Part shown: positions 52,038 through 63,540 of the stretch, one piece after another
Layout of the letters: every line of letters begins with the position of its first letter
Position numbering within the stretch: position 1 is the stretch's first letter
Origin: Echria macrotheca
Lineage: Eukaryota > Ascomycota > Sordariomycetes > Sordariales > Schizotheciaceae
Direction of reading: 5' to 3'
Assembly (NCBI GenBank): GCA_030411725.1
Contig: MU839831.1
Span: forward strand, 1,674,001-1,738,000
Length of the DNA stretch: 64,000 bases
Made by a program: the position numbers and the translations under genes
Notes under the pieces: generated by a model
Seen by the model: only the letters and a program-made list of their open reading frames with translations
Database searches by the model: none
Told to the model about the DNA's origin: nothing

Positions 52038-52776
52038 ATGCCGAGCTCTAATCGGGACTCCAGCACGAAGCGTGCGCGGTCGACATCGAGGACGCGCACC
52101 TCGCGGCCCACGACACCGCTGCGGCCCTCATCGCGGTCGTCCTTCCGTGACTCGGCGCGGGAGAGCGTGTCCGGGGATGCGCCGTTCCCGCTCAACACGT
52201 TCGAGCCGGCATTCGCCGAGCTTTCGGATGCCATGGCCGACCTCGAGGCCAACATGATGCACTTCCAGCTGATGCACGAGAGCCTGGCGCGCTTTAGTGA
52301 GAGCTTCGCCAGCTTTCTGTACGGCCTGAATATGAATGCGTTTTGTGTTGATTTCCCTGAGGGGCCGCTTGCAGAGTCGTTCCGGCGGGCGAAGCAGCAG
52401 GAGGAGCAGGGTGGTGAGCTGTTTTGCGACCGTCTAGTGACGAAGCTGACGAGCTGTCCAGAAGGGTCACATGCGACTGGGAGAACTGCTGGGGAGACGG
52501 AGATTGAAGCAACGTTTATGTATGTGGTCTGGTGAAAGGCTGCTTGGTTGATCCGAGTGCTAATACTGCTACAGGACGACCGACACGTCGTTCGTTGAGA
52601 ATCCGCCATCCTCCAAGCCAACACCCAAATTCAAGACTCCGACCCCAGCTTCACGCCAGTCCAGGGTACCGGCCCCGTCAATTCGAGGGTCGGGCTCAAG
52701 GGGAGGACGTGGTGGCACCGGGACTCGAGGAACGCGGGGTAGTGGTCTCGCGCGGCCTCGTGGTCGCGGTGTGTGA
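52038..52776 (+). CDS. dam1: DASH complex subunit DAM1
   Basis: Two exons (52038-52519, 52575-52776; 55-nt intron, GTATGT donor, CTACAG acceptor) give 227 residues. The conserved DAM1 core is at about residues 55-110: PLNTFEPAFAELSDAMADLE, then MMHFQLMHESLARFSESFAS and LYGLNMNAFCVDFPEGP. The 5' part is Ser/Arg/Thr-rich (SRTRTSRPTTPLRPSSRSSF) and the C-terminal exon is Pro/Gly/Arg-rich, ending in GRGV. DAM1 is part of the ten-subunit DASH/Dam1 ring that couples kinetochores to microtubule plus ends. The basic Ser-rich tails are the known sites of Aurora B (Ipl1) control in yeast; here only the composition is seen. Confidence 0.94.
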
Positions 52777-52982
52777 TGATGGCTGATAGTGCCTCGCTAC
52801 ATCGATTTCCTATGCACTGGGTGGGCTTGGTGGTATACTTATATACGGGTCACATGCCCCGTGTCATGCCGAGTAGCACCGCGGGTTTCCGGTACCAAAA
52901 CTCGGCCTTCTTATCCCGAGAGGCGCGGGAACCAGTCCATTACACTGGCAACAGGAACCTGGCATCAGACGGCGGGCCGGCT

Positions 52983-53399
52983 TCAGGCCTTGGCAGCATC
53001 GTCGAGATATTGACGAACTCGCTTCAGGCACTCCTCCTCGCCGGAACTCACCCACGAGCCGACGACGGCGATGGTTTTGTTTCGCGACTTATGGCCCTGG
53101 GTGATTTGAAGGTCTGACTTAGGGAGACTCAAGACCTAGCAATATTAGACCCTCGCATTAAGGGTAGTTGTATTGTAGATATCTGAATATCTTACCTCAC
53201 TGAGCAACTTGATCACAGCCTTGTTTGCCTCGCCCTCGCGTGCTTGTGCACTCACGCAGACCTCGATCGCTTCATCGTCAACAGCGGCAATGCCTTCTCG
53301 GGATTTGCTGGCGCCAGGTTTGACGTTGCAGTTGATGTAGAGGGTGCCGTGCGGCGATTTCTTGGTGCCGGTTACGTACCAGATGGCCCTTGTTGTCAT
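52983..53399 (-). CDS. DUF167 (YggU-like) family protein
   Basis: Two exons (53196-53399 and 52983-53135; 60-nt intron, GTAAGA donor, TTGCTAG acceptor) give 118 residues. The DUF167 signature is clear: INCNVKPGASKSREGIAAVD, EVCVSAQAREGEANKAVIKL, VLSLPKSDLQITQGHKSRNK and TIAVVG. The family is a small alpha/beta fold found from bacteria to humans, with no established biochemical activity; a nucleic-acid role has been suggested from structure. The ATG at 53399 is chosen because the preceding 23 in-frame codons are not conserved in character. The gene converges on DAM1. Confidence 0.92.
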
Positions 53400-53945
53400 T
53401 TTTTTGCATATGTTTGTACTTGGTGAAAGAAGAGTCTCGAGGGAATGCGACGATGGTTTGAATTGCATGATAGTGTACCTTCGAAGAAGCTCAGCTGGGT
53501 TAGGGTTAACGCGAAGTCCGAAGCTCAGGACCTGGAAGGCGAGCTTGCGAAGCTCTCTTCTTTCTCCCCTTCATGTTCTCCATGTTTTAACTCTTACAGA
53601 ACTCCTCAATCCAGTAGCTCATCGTATGCAACAGCCATTTGCCTACAGAAAAGAGTTATTGTGTCTCCAAGGACCAATCGAACAGGACCTCTGCATTAAC
53701 TGAGAACTCCGTGATGATGTCATCCGAAACGCCAATTGGCCCCGAGCGGTTGATGAGGTTACACTCCCCAGCCAGCTAGTTAACCACCACCCCTGCTTTC
53801 CAATTCAACCGCTGGGAGTTGAGAGCAGCTTGGACCTCAATCAACCTCAACCTCAACCTCCTCCCTAAGCTCTAACACCACTCCCCTATCAATTCCTTCC
53901 CAATTGCTATCCCTTCAATTAACCTCCAACAAATAAATCATCACC
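53400..53945. promoter_or_regulatory. Divergent region between the DUF167 and peroxiredoxin genes
   Basis: A 546-bp spacer with both promoters. The right end carries a CAACCTCAACCTCAACCTC hexamer repeat at about 53838-53858 and CT-rich tracts, common in fungal 5' leaders. Confidence 0.5.
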
Positions 53946-54701
53946 ATGTCCCTCCGAACAGCCGCCCGGCGCTTCGCCCTTCCCTCTTCGACCAGGGCCT
54001 TCCACACCACCCCGCGCCGCCTCATCAAGAAAGGCGACCCGCTCCCCTCCCTCGAAGGCGTCCTCCACGAGTCCTCCCCGGGGAACAAGGTCAACCTCGC
54101 CGACGAGGCGTCCAAAGTAAACCGCATGATCATCCTCGGCGTCCCCGCTGCGTTCTCGCCCGCCTGCTCGGCCCAGCACATCCCTAGCTTCCTGAGCCAC
54201 CCGCGCACCAAGGAGTTTGATACTCTGGCGGTGATTTCCGTCAATGATGCTTTTGTGTAATACCCCCCACCCCCCTCCCTTTCTTTTTTCCTCCTCATTA
54301 GGAAGTAATCATAGCTGACATGTGTGGTGGGTGGAAATGTGTAGAATGAAAGCATGGGGTGAAACGCTGGATCCAGCTGGTGATTTGGGTGTAAGTAACA
54401 AAACCCCCCCCCCAATTGTTTTTAAAAAGGAGTTGAGCTGATGATTGAACACAAAAAAAAGGTCCGCTTCCTCGCCGACCCGTCGGGCCAGTACACGCGC
54501 GCGCTCGACCTCGCCTTTGACGGCAGCGCCATCTTTGGGGGAGACAGGTCGAAGCGGTACAGCATGATCGTCGAGGACGGCAAGGTCAAGGAGCTCTATG
54601 TCGAGCCGGACAATACCGGCACGTCGGTGTCGCTGGCGGACAATGTGCTGGGCAAGGAGGCGGGCACGGGAAATCCGCATTTTGATTCGGGACGGGGTTA
54701 G
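53946..54701 (+). CDS. Mitochondrial peroxiredoxin, PRX5/AHP1 type
   Basis: Three exons (53946-54256, 54345-54390, 54462-54701; introns of 88 and 71 nt) give 198 residues. The first 25 residues are a strong mitochondrial presequence (MSLRTAARRFALPSSTRAFH then TTPRR). The peroxiredoxin domain has the active site VPAAFSPACSAQHIPSFL with the peroxidatic Cys, the usual Thr/Ser at -3 present as Ser, then FDTLAVISVNDAFVMKAWGE, LADPSGQYTRALDLAFDGSA and a YSMIVEDGKVKELYVEPDN strand. Such thiol peroxidases reduce peroxides using thioredoxin or glutaredoxin. A second conserved Cys is not obvious after the active site, suggesting a 1-Cys mechanism. The middle exon is 46 nt. A poly-C tract of about 11 bases lies in the second intron. 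Confidence 0.93.
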
Positions 54702-54959
54702 ACACCTGATTCTTGCGGGACTTGCTCATGCTGAAGGAAGGTAGTAGCTGTACTTGTAGATTCTCTCAACAATGAAAATTCCCTGGTATTTAATGATCGC
54801 TATGAAATGCCATATTGGTAAAACACCGCCGTACGCGTACAAGGTGTTCTCAACTATTCCAACAAGAAAACGGATATACACATGCCCCCCTCCCGATCTT
54901 GACATTACGAAATGTTTTGCTACCCAAACGCCCCTTTATACATCTGTTCTGTGTGTCAC

Positions 54960-56649
54960 CTAGAGCATAGGCTTGAGGTCCTCAGCCACGTGGAACGGCG
55001 CCTCGGTCTTGCTCTTGATCTCGTCGACCGTGACACCATCAGCAATCTCGATGAGGGTCAGACCATGGGCAAAGTCAACATCAAACACACCCTATCATCA
55101 CTGTTAGCACATCATTCTTTCTCTCAGTTTTGTTCAGACTAAAAACTCACCAACTCGGTAATAATCCGCGACACGCAGGCCTTGCCGGTCAGCGGGAAAG
55201 CGCACTGCTTGACAATCTTGGGATTCCCCTTCTTGTCGGTGTGCTCCATCGTCACGACGACCTTGGTCGCGCTCGGGTTGCTCACGAGGTCCATGGCGCC
55301 GCCGAAGCCCTTGACCTTGCCGGGGAGCATCCAGTTGGCCAGGTCGCCGGTGGCAGAAACCTGCATCGCGCCGAGGATGGTGAGGTTGATGCGCCCGCTG
55401 CGGATCATGCCGAAGCTCTCCTCGCTGCCGAACACGCTCGCGCCGGGCTTGAGCGTGACCGTCTCCTTGCCGGCGTTGATCAGGTCGGCGTCCTCCTCGC
55501 CCTTGCGCGGGTAAGGGCCCAGGCCGAGGATGCCGTTCTCGCTCTGCAGCTGCACCTCGACGTCCTCACCAACAAAACCGGGCGCGAGCATGGGCATGCC
55601 GATGCCCAGGTTGGCGTACATGCCGTTCTGGAACTCCTTGGCGGCCCGGCGCACGATGCGCTCGCGCTTGGCCGCCGTGTCGCCCGTCCCCAGCACCTTC
55701 TTCGCGTCCGCCTCGGCGTCCTTGTCGTCCTTGGCCCAGGTGAACTTTTCGATGTTCTTGGCCGCCGTGCTCTGGATCACGCGCTTGACGTAGATGCCCG
55801 GGAGGTGGACGGCCTCGGGCGGGATCTCGCCCGGCTCGACGATGTGCTCGGCCTCGACGATGGTCATCTTGGCGTTGCGGCCCATGGCGCCGTTGAAGTT
55901 GTTGGCAGCGAGGCGGAACTGGCAGTTACCGAGCCGGTCGGCCTTGTACGCCTTCACGAAAGCGTAATCGCCGGCAATGGAGTGTTCCAGCAGGTAGCTC
56001 TTGCCATTGAACACTTTGACGTCCTTGGGATACGAGAACTGCGCCGGCGTGCCGTCGGGGTTATTCCTCAGCGGCAGCTCGCCCGTCTGCACGACGGTGC
56101 CGAACGCGGCGGGCGTATAGAAAGCCGGGATCCCCTTCCCGCCCGCCGCGCACCGCTCCGCCAGCGTGCCCTGGGGCGTCAGCTCGAGCTCGACCTCTCC
56201 GGTGAGATACATGCTCTCAAACGTCTTGTTCTCGCCAATGTACGACGCGATCATCTTGCGGATCTGCTTGGTCTTGAGAAGCTTGCCGAGGCCGGAATTG
56301 TCGGTGCCGGCATTGTTGGAGACCGCCGTGAGGCCCGTGATTTCCGGCTTCTTGAGGACCTCGTCGATCAGCGTGTCGGGCACGCCGCAGAGGCCGAAGC
56401 CGCCGCAGAGGAGGGTCGTGTTGGGCTTCATATCCTCCAGCGCGGCGGTGGCCGAGGGAAAGACCTTGTTGATCTCGGCCCGGCGCGAGGTCGCCGAGAA
56501 GGCGCGCGCGAAGAGGGCGGCATGCTATTAATTCCTCCCCGTCAGAACACAGAACGGAGGATGGGCAGAACAGAAAAAAAAAGACATACGTTGGATCCGT
56601 GCCTGGCATACGCCCTCAACGTCCGCGCACACAATGCTACCGACGGCAT
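54960..56649 (-). CDS. Succinyl-CoA:3-oxoacid CoA-transferase (SCOT), mitochondrial
   Basis: Three exons (56590-56649, 55151-56524, 54960-55091; introns of 65 and 59 nt) give 521 residues. The first exon and start of the second form a mitochondrial presequence (VALCARTLRAYARHGSN, then LFARAFSATSRRAEINKVFP). The A-type subunit follows: LLCGGFGLCGVPDTLIDEVL, VSNNAGTDNSGLGKLLKTKQ. The B-type part carries NLGIGMPMLAPGF and VQLQSENGILGLGPYP with the catalytic Glu that forms the enzyme-CoA thioester (about Glu349). The C-terminal exon ends APFHVAEDLKPML. SCOT moves CoA between succinate and acetoacetate in ketone-body and acetate/acetoacetate metabolism. Both halves are fused, as in eukaryotes. The ATG at 56649 is chosen because it supplies the presequence. 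Confidence 0.95.
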
Positions 56650-57811
56650 CTTGACTTTCTTTGCGACGATCGGACAACGAAGGGAGGGAGCGGGTATTCG
56701 AGGGTTACCAAAACTACCAAGGTAACGTCGGGGATGTCTCGGCGACGGGAAAGCGACGCGGGGCAGCTCAACTCAGGCAAAAAAGGGGTGCCAGGAAAGG
56801 AGAACAGAGAGAGAGAGGAACAGAGACAAAAGTGACAACAAGGAAAGAAAACAAAAATGCAAGCGCTAAATTCTTTCAATTCCAACAATGTCCCCTGGGT
56901 TGCTTAGCCGGCAACGGCCGACGCAATGCCGGTCCCCGGCTGCACTCCGCTCGCCGGAATGGCGTCTCGGCAGACGAGGCCCTGTGATGTTTCCCCCCCC
57001 GCCATTTTGGGCGGTTCATCCTCCGGAACGCGGGGAAACCAGGGCACGGCGGATAATGGCTTCAGACGTTGAAGTTCAACTACACCCATTGGCACAGAGC
57101 GTAGAATGGTGTTTTTCTCATCTCTCAAATGACCAATTAGTTACCTTACAGTCCAATCATTGAAAGTTTGTCGGTTAGGTACGAGGCCCCATAAGGGCTG
57201 CTCTTGAATGCGCAGAGGAATCATCACATCGGCTCCAACCGCCCGACCAAAGCACCCGAGCCCGAGGGTCGCCCATCTTGGCACCTCCCAACCCGGGAAC
57301 ATCCCGGACGCCGCTTGCTTCGTGGCACAACCCAACTTCGCCCCATCCGTCCCCGGAACACCCAACTTGGGTATCATCTTGTGGAAAAGCAATGCTGTCC
57401 ATGGCCCGTGAGCCTCCAAATTGTAAAGCTCAGAACTCTATGTGTTCCCGACGGAGCTCGCCAAAACTATGATAAACGAGGCGAAAAGCATAAAACAAAG
57501 TCCCAAACCATCCTCCCTCGCTTTCTGTCCCAGCCCCGTCCCGTCTACCGAGTACTCTCCCATGGCCCAAAACCGCGCAAAACTCCTCCCGTGTGCCCGG
57601 ATCCATGCAACAAAGATGCAGTCCTATCTGACCACTGGTCAGATTCCTTCCGCGCTCAGCTCAAAAAAAAATACTTTGTCCGATATGTCTCGGCACTGCT
57701 GCCAGCGACATCCCCACTCTACCCGCAGTCCGACTAAGGTGATGAGGCATCCGAAGAGTCAGATTGAAGTGAAAAGCGAAACGCATATTCACTAAAACCC
57801 AAGGGGATTCC
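56650..57811. other. Spacer between the RBR ligase and SCOT genes
   Basis: These 1162 bp hold the promoter of SCOT at the left (GA-rich tract AGAGAGAGAGAGGAACAGAG near 56804-56824) and the 3' end of the RBR ligase. Open frames of up to 177 codons have no domains. A poly-C run lies at 56993-57001. Confidence 0.45.
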
Positions 57812-59500
57812 TCAGCGCCGATGGCTCGAGCTGGCAGCTGCTCCGCTGGTAAGCTCAACGTTGAAAGTCCACCGGCCTAGTAACAGTCAGTACCGCTCGA
57901 GTCAAAGGAGGGATATCTTCCATACCTTCTGCCAGATTCGCAGCCGTATCTTCCAGGAGGATGATGCGCCTCTTGTTGCAATACGCAGTCTTGTCCATGA
58001 TCTCGACCTTGAGCTTGGGGTCCGATAGCTCCGTCACATTCTTCTCAAACATACCCGACAGAGCCTCGACCGCCATCTCCAGGTCCTTTTGGTTGTCCTC
58101 GAAAATCTCGGTAAGGTTGTTGCGCGCGAGGTAAAAGGCGAACGCGTACGTCCACATAAGCGTTTGGCGGCACGTCTGAAGAGCCTGCGAGGCCGAGTTG
58201 AGGTACTGCACCTCGATCCAGGACATGCCCGATTCCTTTTGAAGCTGTACCATCTTGGTCTCAGTCTTCTGGTAAATGTTCTTATCAAGCCGGGCAGACT
58301 GTTCGTGGTTCGCATAGCGGTTGTAGTAGTGAAGATATCTCTCGAGGGATACGCGGGATCTAGCTTGCGCATCGCGAGCTTCTGTCCCACTTTTCTCCTC
58401 GAACCGGTTGCAGCTGTACCAACTGGTTCCATGCTCCGACCACAACCCCATGCACATCCAGCAGAACTCGTGCTTACACTTCCTGCACGTCATGTGGTTG
58501 CAGCCGCCGTTCTTCTCTATCGTGCTATTGCACTTCGGGCATTCCTTGGTATTGGCTGAGATCCAATTGGCAGTCTCCGAGTCGTCCGCGCACTTCTTGA
58601 GCCATTTCTTCACCAACTCGCACGGCGCCGGCTGATGGTCGTTGAGAATACAGCCGAAACAGAAGCGATGGCCGCAATCACAAGCAACTGTGGGCACCAC
58701 TTTGTCCAGCTCCTTCTTCTTCACGCCACACTCGATGGCGTTCTGGCAGTCCGGAGCCGGGCACCATTTCAGCGTGTCCTTGTCCTCCACATACGTGCGG
58801 TTCAGCAGCTCATGATACCGGCCGGTCAGTTCGGGCATAACGAGCAGATCTAGGGACCGGGAGTCGATGATTAGATTGCACCCGTCGGCAGGGCACTGGA
58901 TGCGCGCCGCTTCGCCTTCTCCCCTGATCTTCTGCGACAGGTAGTGACGATAGCAATCGACACAGTATCGGTGACCGCACTTGATTGCGAAGGACTGTAA
59001 TCCCTCGCCCTCCTCGCAGCAAATATCGCAGACAAAACCCGGGATGGTCTCAAGTCGTGGAGGGCCGGCCGACGTCTGAGCGAGACCAGCGGCCTCAAAC
59101 ACCTGTCGTTGCTTGTCCATCGAGTCCTCTAATAAGCGCTCCTTGTTCCATCGGAAGTGCCGGAGTAATATGGCAGCCTCCTCTTTTGAAATGTCAAGAA
59201 TCATGTTGACCTCGTTTATCAGATCATCCTGCTGTTTCTGAATGTCGCTTGGATGGAACACCTTGAAGTTAATGTCAAAGGGAACCTTCTTCTTGACACC
59301 AAAGTCCTTTGACATCCCTAGGTCGGGATCCGGTTCGTCGTCAAAGTCAAAGTCTGCAGCATCGAGCGTTAGCTTAGTCCATTTATGTTCAAGAAAGAAG
59401 GCTTACCTTCGGCGTCCGACATGTCTTCATTTTCGCTGTCATCCGGGAGGACGTCATCTTCACTAGAGACGGCCGACATGAAGTCGTCATCTGAATCCAT
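57812..59500 (-). CDS. Ariadne-type RBR E3 ubiquitin ligase
   Basis: Three exons (59407-59500, 57926-59353, 57812-57876; introns of 53 and 49 nt) give 528 residues. An acidic N-terminus (SSEDDVLPDDSENEDMSDAE, then DFDFDDEPDPD) is typical of Ariadne proteins, followed by a UBA-like segment. RING1 is about residues 140-185 (CDICCEEGEGLQSFAIKCGH), the IBR about 229-274, and RING2 about 303-332 (CPKCNSTIEKNGGCNHMTCR) with the catalytic Cys at about 316 that accepts ubiquitin. A C-terminal Ariadne helical domain follows. RBR ligases work with E2s of the UBCH7 type; fungal Ariadne relatives (yeast HEL1, ITT1) act in protein and histone turnover. The last intron gives the C-terminus NLAEGRWTFNVELTSG; retention keeps an open frame of similar length (see findings). 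Confidence 0.94.
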
Positions 59501-60449
59501 ATTGTGTGATGCCGTGGTGAGGGGTGTTGGAGGTGCAGCTTCCGGGCCGGCTGAGGCGATAATCCTCTTTTTGGGGAGAATGGTCGAGGAGGATATCGTC
59601 GCCTCAGCGGCTTTCCGCTTTCGAGTTGTGGGTGGAATGGTGGCGGCTTAAAGCAGATGCTCGGGCCGCGCGTGGCTCGCCGCTGCAAACACAAGATGAC
59701 GCAGTGTTGAGTGCTAAACAACGGACAAGTGACTCGGCGCTGTCCTAGCGACTGTTGCTGCCTTCGAGGACAAACAAGCACCGGCGGTCAGCCCGAGGGG
59801 TCGAGCGTGGGGCGGAACTTGGGTTCGTGAGGGAGTGGCACAGCCAGGAGCGTTTGTGGCGTCAGACCGACGGAGCAAACGCAGGGCGCGCGGAAGTTTG
59901 CTTTCGAAAAACAAGAGACGATATAGAGGAAGAAGAAGACACTAGGGCACGGAAGTCGTTTATTGCTGCCAGCGAAAGCGAGGGATGGTTGAAGACGACC
60001 GACTGATTCCGGGAAGAGAGTGGAGTTGGAGTTGGTCAGGCGAGCGGCGTGTGAAGACGCAGGACTTTGCTTGGCAGCCAACAGCCTGGCTAGGTAGCCC
60101 GCCGGCCTGCTACTGACTGACAGCAGGGCCCGGATTAGGTAATCCCAAGGGAGTCATTCGGTCCTCCCGCTTCCAGGCTTTTGCCCAGCGATTTTGCCCA
60201 GTGTGTCACTGTCAGCTTTCCGCCGTAGCGTGCTGCAAAAGTCGGCAAAAGCTGGTGCCGAATTTGCCCCACGAAGCGCCCTGCAGCTTGACCAGAACAG
60301 CTCCATCTCAAGTTTGCCATCGCGACACTACCTACTCCGCCATTCGCCCAAGCGCAAATCTGGGCAAATCTGGAGCTCGGATACACCGATGAATATTGCC
60401 ACGGTTATTCTGACAGCACGGCCGATCATCACTTTGGCCCACCTTCACA
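59501..60449. promoter_or_regulatory. Divergent region between RBR ligase and PML1
   Basis: A 949-bp spacer with both promoters. No gene or repeat is seen; minus-strand frames near 59788-60081 lack domains. Confidence 0.45.
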
Positions 60450-61457
60450 ATGAGCTCCGACCATCGCAACGATCGCAGGTCTCATCGAAGGGACTACGAC
60501 GAGGACCACGAGGGTAGATATAGCTCAGACAGGCGCCACCGAGACGAACCTTCGGAAAAGCACACTTCTCGACGTCGCTCAAGGGACCGAGGTTCTAGCA
60601 GGCGCTCCAGGTCCAGGTCGCCCAAATTGAGAGATCGCCGATCGCGCTCCAGAGACCGCGAGAAGGGGAGTGACAGAGAAGGGTATAGAGACAGAGATCG
60701 CGAGAAGGAAAAACGAGACAAGGACCGCCGCCCGGGCAAGCGGAGCTACCGAGAAAAAGAGGAGGAAAGAGACAAAGATGGAGGATCAAGAACCGAGAAG
60801 CGCCATCGCCCTCGAGACCGCCAAGATGGCCGAAGCGATTCTGCAGCTGCGGACAGAGAAGGTGCCATGAATCCCGATGCAGACCGGAGCCTAATCAGAC
60901 GCCGGGGTCCCCTTCCGTCACAGACCGACTCCTTTGCGATCAGCAAAGGCGAAGAGCCAGAAAAGCCGGTTGAGAAACCCAACTTTGGAAATAGTGGGCT
61001 CCTGGCCGCCGCATCCAACGCGGTAACTCAAGCCGATGGCACCACGGTCACACTCAAATATCACGAGCCACCCGAGGCCCGGAAGCCAGCCCCGAGGGAC
61101 GTATGGAAACTTTTTGTCTTCAAGGGCCCAGACATCGTCGATACCATCGAACTGAGCACGCGCAGCTGTTGGCTGGTAGGCAGAGATTCGGCCGTGGTGG
61201 ATCTCTTGGCCGAGCATCCAAGCATCAGCAAGCAGCACGCCGTTATTCAGTTCCGGTACACGGAGAAACGAAACGAATATGGCGACAAGATTGGGCGTGT
61301 AAAGCCATACCTTATCGACCTGGAGAGCGCCAACGGCACGCGTCTCAACGACGACAAGGTGCCTGAAAGTCGGTACCTCGAGCTAAAGGACAAAGACATG
61401 ATTCAGTTCGGCTCGAGCACGAGGGAATATGTGCTCATGCTAGCGCCGAAGGACTGA
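60450..61457 (+). CDS. pml1: FHA-domain RES complex subunit PML1 (SNIP1-like)
   Basis: An intronless 335-residue gene. The first 150 residues are an Arg/Ser/Asp/Glu-rich RS/RD region (SRRSRSRSPKLRDRRSRSRD), as in splicing factors and SNIP1. From about residue 185 a conserved segment (NFGNSGLLAAASNAVTQADG) leads into KYHEPPEARKPAPRDVWKLF and an FHA domain with CWLVGRDSAVVDLL, HPSISKQHAVIQFRY, LIDLESANGTRLNDDKVPES and YLELKDKDMIQFGSSTREYV. The FHA domain binds phospho-threonine and, in yeast PML1, docks on BUD13. The RES (retention and splicing) complex retains unspliced pre-mRNA and aids spliceosome activation. Human SNIP1 shares the same layout. Confidence 0.95.
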   Translation: MSSDHRNDRRSHRRDYDEDHEGRYSSDRRHRDEPSEKHTSRRRSRDRGSSRRSRSRSPKLRDRRSRSRDREKGSDREGYRDRDREKEKRDKDRRPGKRSYREKEEERDKDGGSRTEKRHRPRDRQDGRSDSAAADREGAMNPDADRSLIRRRGPLPSQTDSFAISKGEEPEKPVEKPNFGNSGLLAAASNAVTQADGTTVTLKYHEPPEARKPAPRDVWKLFVFKGPDIVDTIELSTRSCWLVGRDSAVVDLLAEHPSISKQHAVIQFRYTEKRNEYGDKIGRVKPYLIDLESANGTRLNDDKVPESRYLELKDKDMIQFGSSTREYVLMLAPKD

Positions 61458-63540
61458 GTTTGAACCCGGTCCAGCCGAGCCAAGTGCGGTTTTCTTCACC
61501 GACCCTCCAAACCTTGTATCACATCTCTTGAGGTGTACACACTTCGGTGTGATGTCGATGGGTTCGGGGTGATTCTTACCGAATGCAGGTTTGCCTCGTC
61601 GTAGCAAGCTCTCGGACGGCCGAGCCGAGGCAGCTTGTCTACTCGGATTTTCCAATATCGATTTCGAAGATTTCCATCCAAGTGTGCCGAAATGGGCCGC
61701 AACTATATAACTGTGAAACCCAGCAGCGTGGTCAACTGAACGAAACTGGGGCCGTCGGGTTCCGCAACAAGTCCAATCTGGGTCACCCGGAGTCACTATC
61801 GGCAATAGCATCCCGCGGTCTTTGCGGATTGTTTAGAGTTTCGTGCGCCATGCGGTCTGTCACGATGCGGCGGGTCTTCGACTAGACGCCGTACGACTCT
61901 GGGGTGCAGCCATCCGGCAGTTGACGGCATGACGGCGGAGTGAACCAAAGACGCAAGTCTTAGCGAACCGGCGTCATCGATTAGGATCCTGTTTGCCGAA
62001 CTGATATGTCAAAACAATGTGCTTACGAGCTTGTCGAGACAGTGGTGGTACAGCCGATACTTCATGTATCCTGAAGAAGCGGTTCTTCCAAGTCGACCAG
62101 GGCGTCCAGCAAGACGACCATGGGGAACAAGACTGGGTTTTCGAAAACCGGTCATGGGTATGAGAGAATTTGTTCTTGGTGTTGACCGCATCTTGTGCTC
62201 CGATGATGCCAAAGGCTTTGTGACTCACCAGTACCTGCCGAGGACAGAGTTGTGTCGAACATAGAAACGAAGATCACCACCTAATACGTGTCCGGAGCCT
62301 CGGTACTCGCACGTTTTCCTGTCCCAGATGTTAGACTTGACAGTTCGATATGAGTACTCTGTACCTGTACGCCGTTTCTCAATCCTGAGTCGTGGGCCTG
62401 GAAACGTTGAAAACAGAGGCTTTGAAGGAACAGTTCATTCGCTATTAGCTCGTCAGATCTGACGACGTCAGGGTTGTTTGCATCAGATAGCCAACAACAA
62501 AGGCTGGAAGGCTGTTACTGTAGCCGGCTATAGCTTCAAGACCGTTGGCCAAGGTAACATTTGATCGGCTTGGCATTGTCGGATGGAATCGACAGGGAAA
62601 TCGGCAGCCCTGCTTCTTCTGGTGGGCGCTCGCGGTGACACACACCGGATCCTGCACCGCCAATAGCTGGGGAATACCGACATGCAAGGCAAGGGCTGTG
62701 TCTCCAGGCACCGCGCTGAGTGCCGGCATGCCGCCCCCGCCAAAAGTGACACCAATAATACGGCGCGCGGAGGATCGAGGGGTGTGCCGCAGTCGGGCAT
62801 GTTGGGAGCGATGCTGAATGAAAAGCGCTGTTGGCAAGTCTGTGGCATCTGAAACAGTCTGCCGGGTGTCGTCCTGCAGGGGCTGATGGAGGGTTGGAGC
62901 GAGTGCCCGGGAGGGTGTCGAGCTTCCCGGAGGTGGCTCAGCTGCCACCGTCGGTCACTGGAAGCGGCGGCCTCGTGACGACGGGCTCTCTCCGCGTCTT
63001 CGACGGCGCTCCATTCTGGGGAGTCTCAGCACCTGCTAGGTCCGATGATAGACTTGCGGTGGATCTTTTACTCGCCCCGGAAACACGCTTACGACGAATG
63101 GACCATACTGATCACGTCGCACTCGCCCATCTCGATCTTCTGAGTTGTGAAATCTGACCTTGAGCCTCGGCCGTGACGTACAGCCTTTCCCGAGCCTGCT
63201 AGCTATATACCTAGGAACCGCCAGCAAGTACGCCTCGCTGCTGTCCTGACACTAGGCAACCTTGTCGGAGTCCGTATAAGAGCCCGGGAGTCGCCGCTGG
63301 CTGCCGCGTCTGTAACCCTTCTTCCCCTATTCCCTATTCGGACCTGATTGATGGTCGGCAGTGAGAACCACCCCACGGCACTTGTCGACCCCAGCCGCGC
63401 GAGAGCAAGCATGGTACGTGTTTCCTTTTGGATATTGTGTTAGAAACGCCCCTTTTGGCCACCCTCCTTTCTGTTCGTCCCTTAGACTCATCTGCGAGTG
63501 CGGACCGTGCCGGGTTGCAGCAGCTCCCACTTACATCCGA
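61458..63540. other. Gene-free region before the right-edge hydrolase
   Basis: These 2.1 kb contain no supported gene. Open frames reach 167 codons but lack domains. A candidate spliced 5' leader for the hydrolase is visible: a GTACGT donor at 63417 after CATG and an acceptor TCCCTTAG near 63484. This marks the change from the conserved block to accessory sequence. Confidence 0.4.

Noticed and set aside
55130..56725. 531-codon antisense frame in SCOT
   Set aside because: Shadow frame rich in Arg/Gly/Leu/His; SCOT motifs lie on the minus strand.
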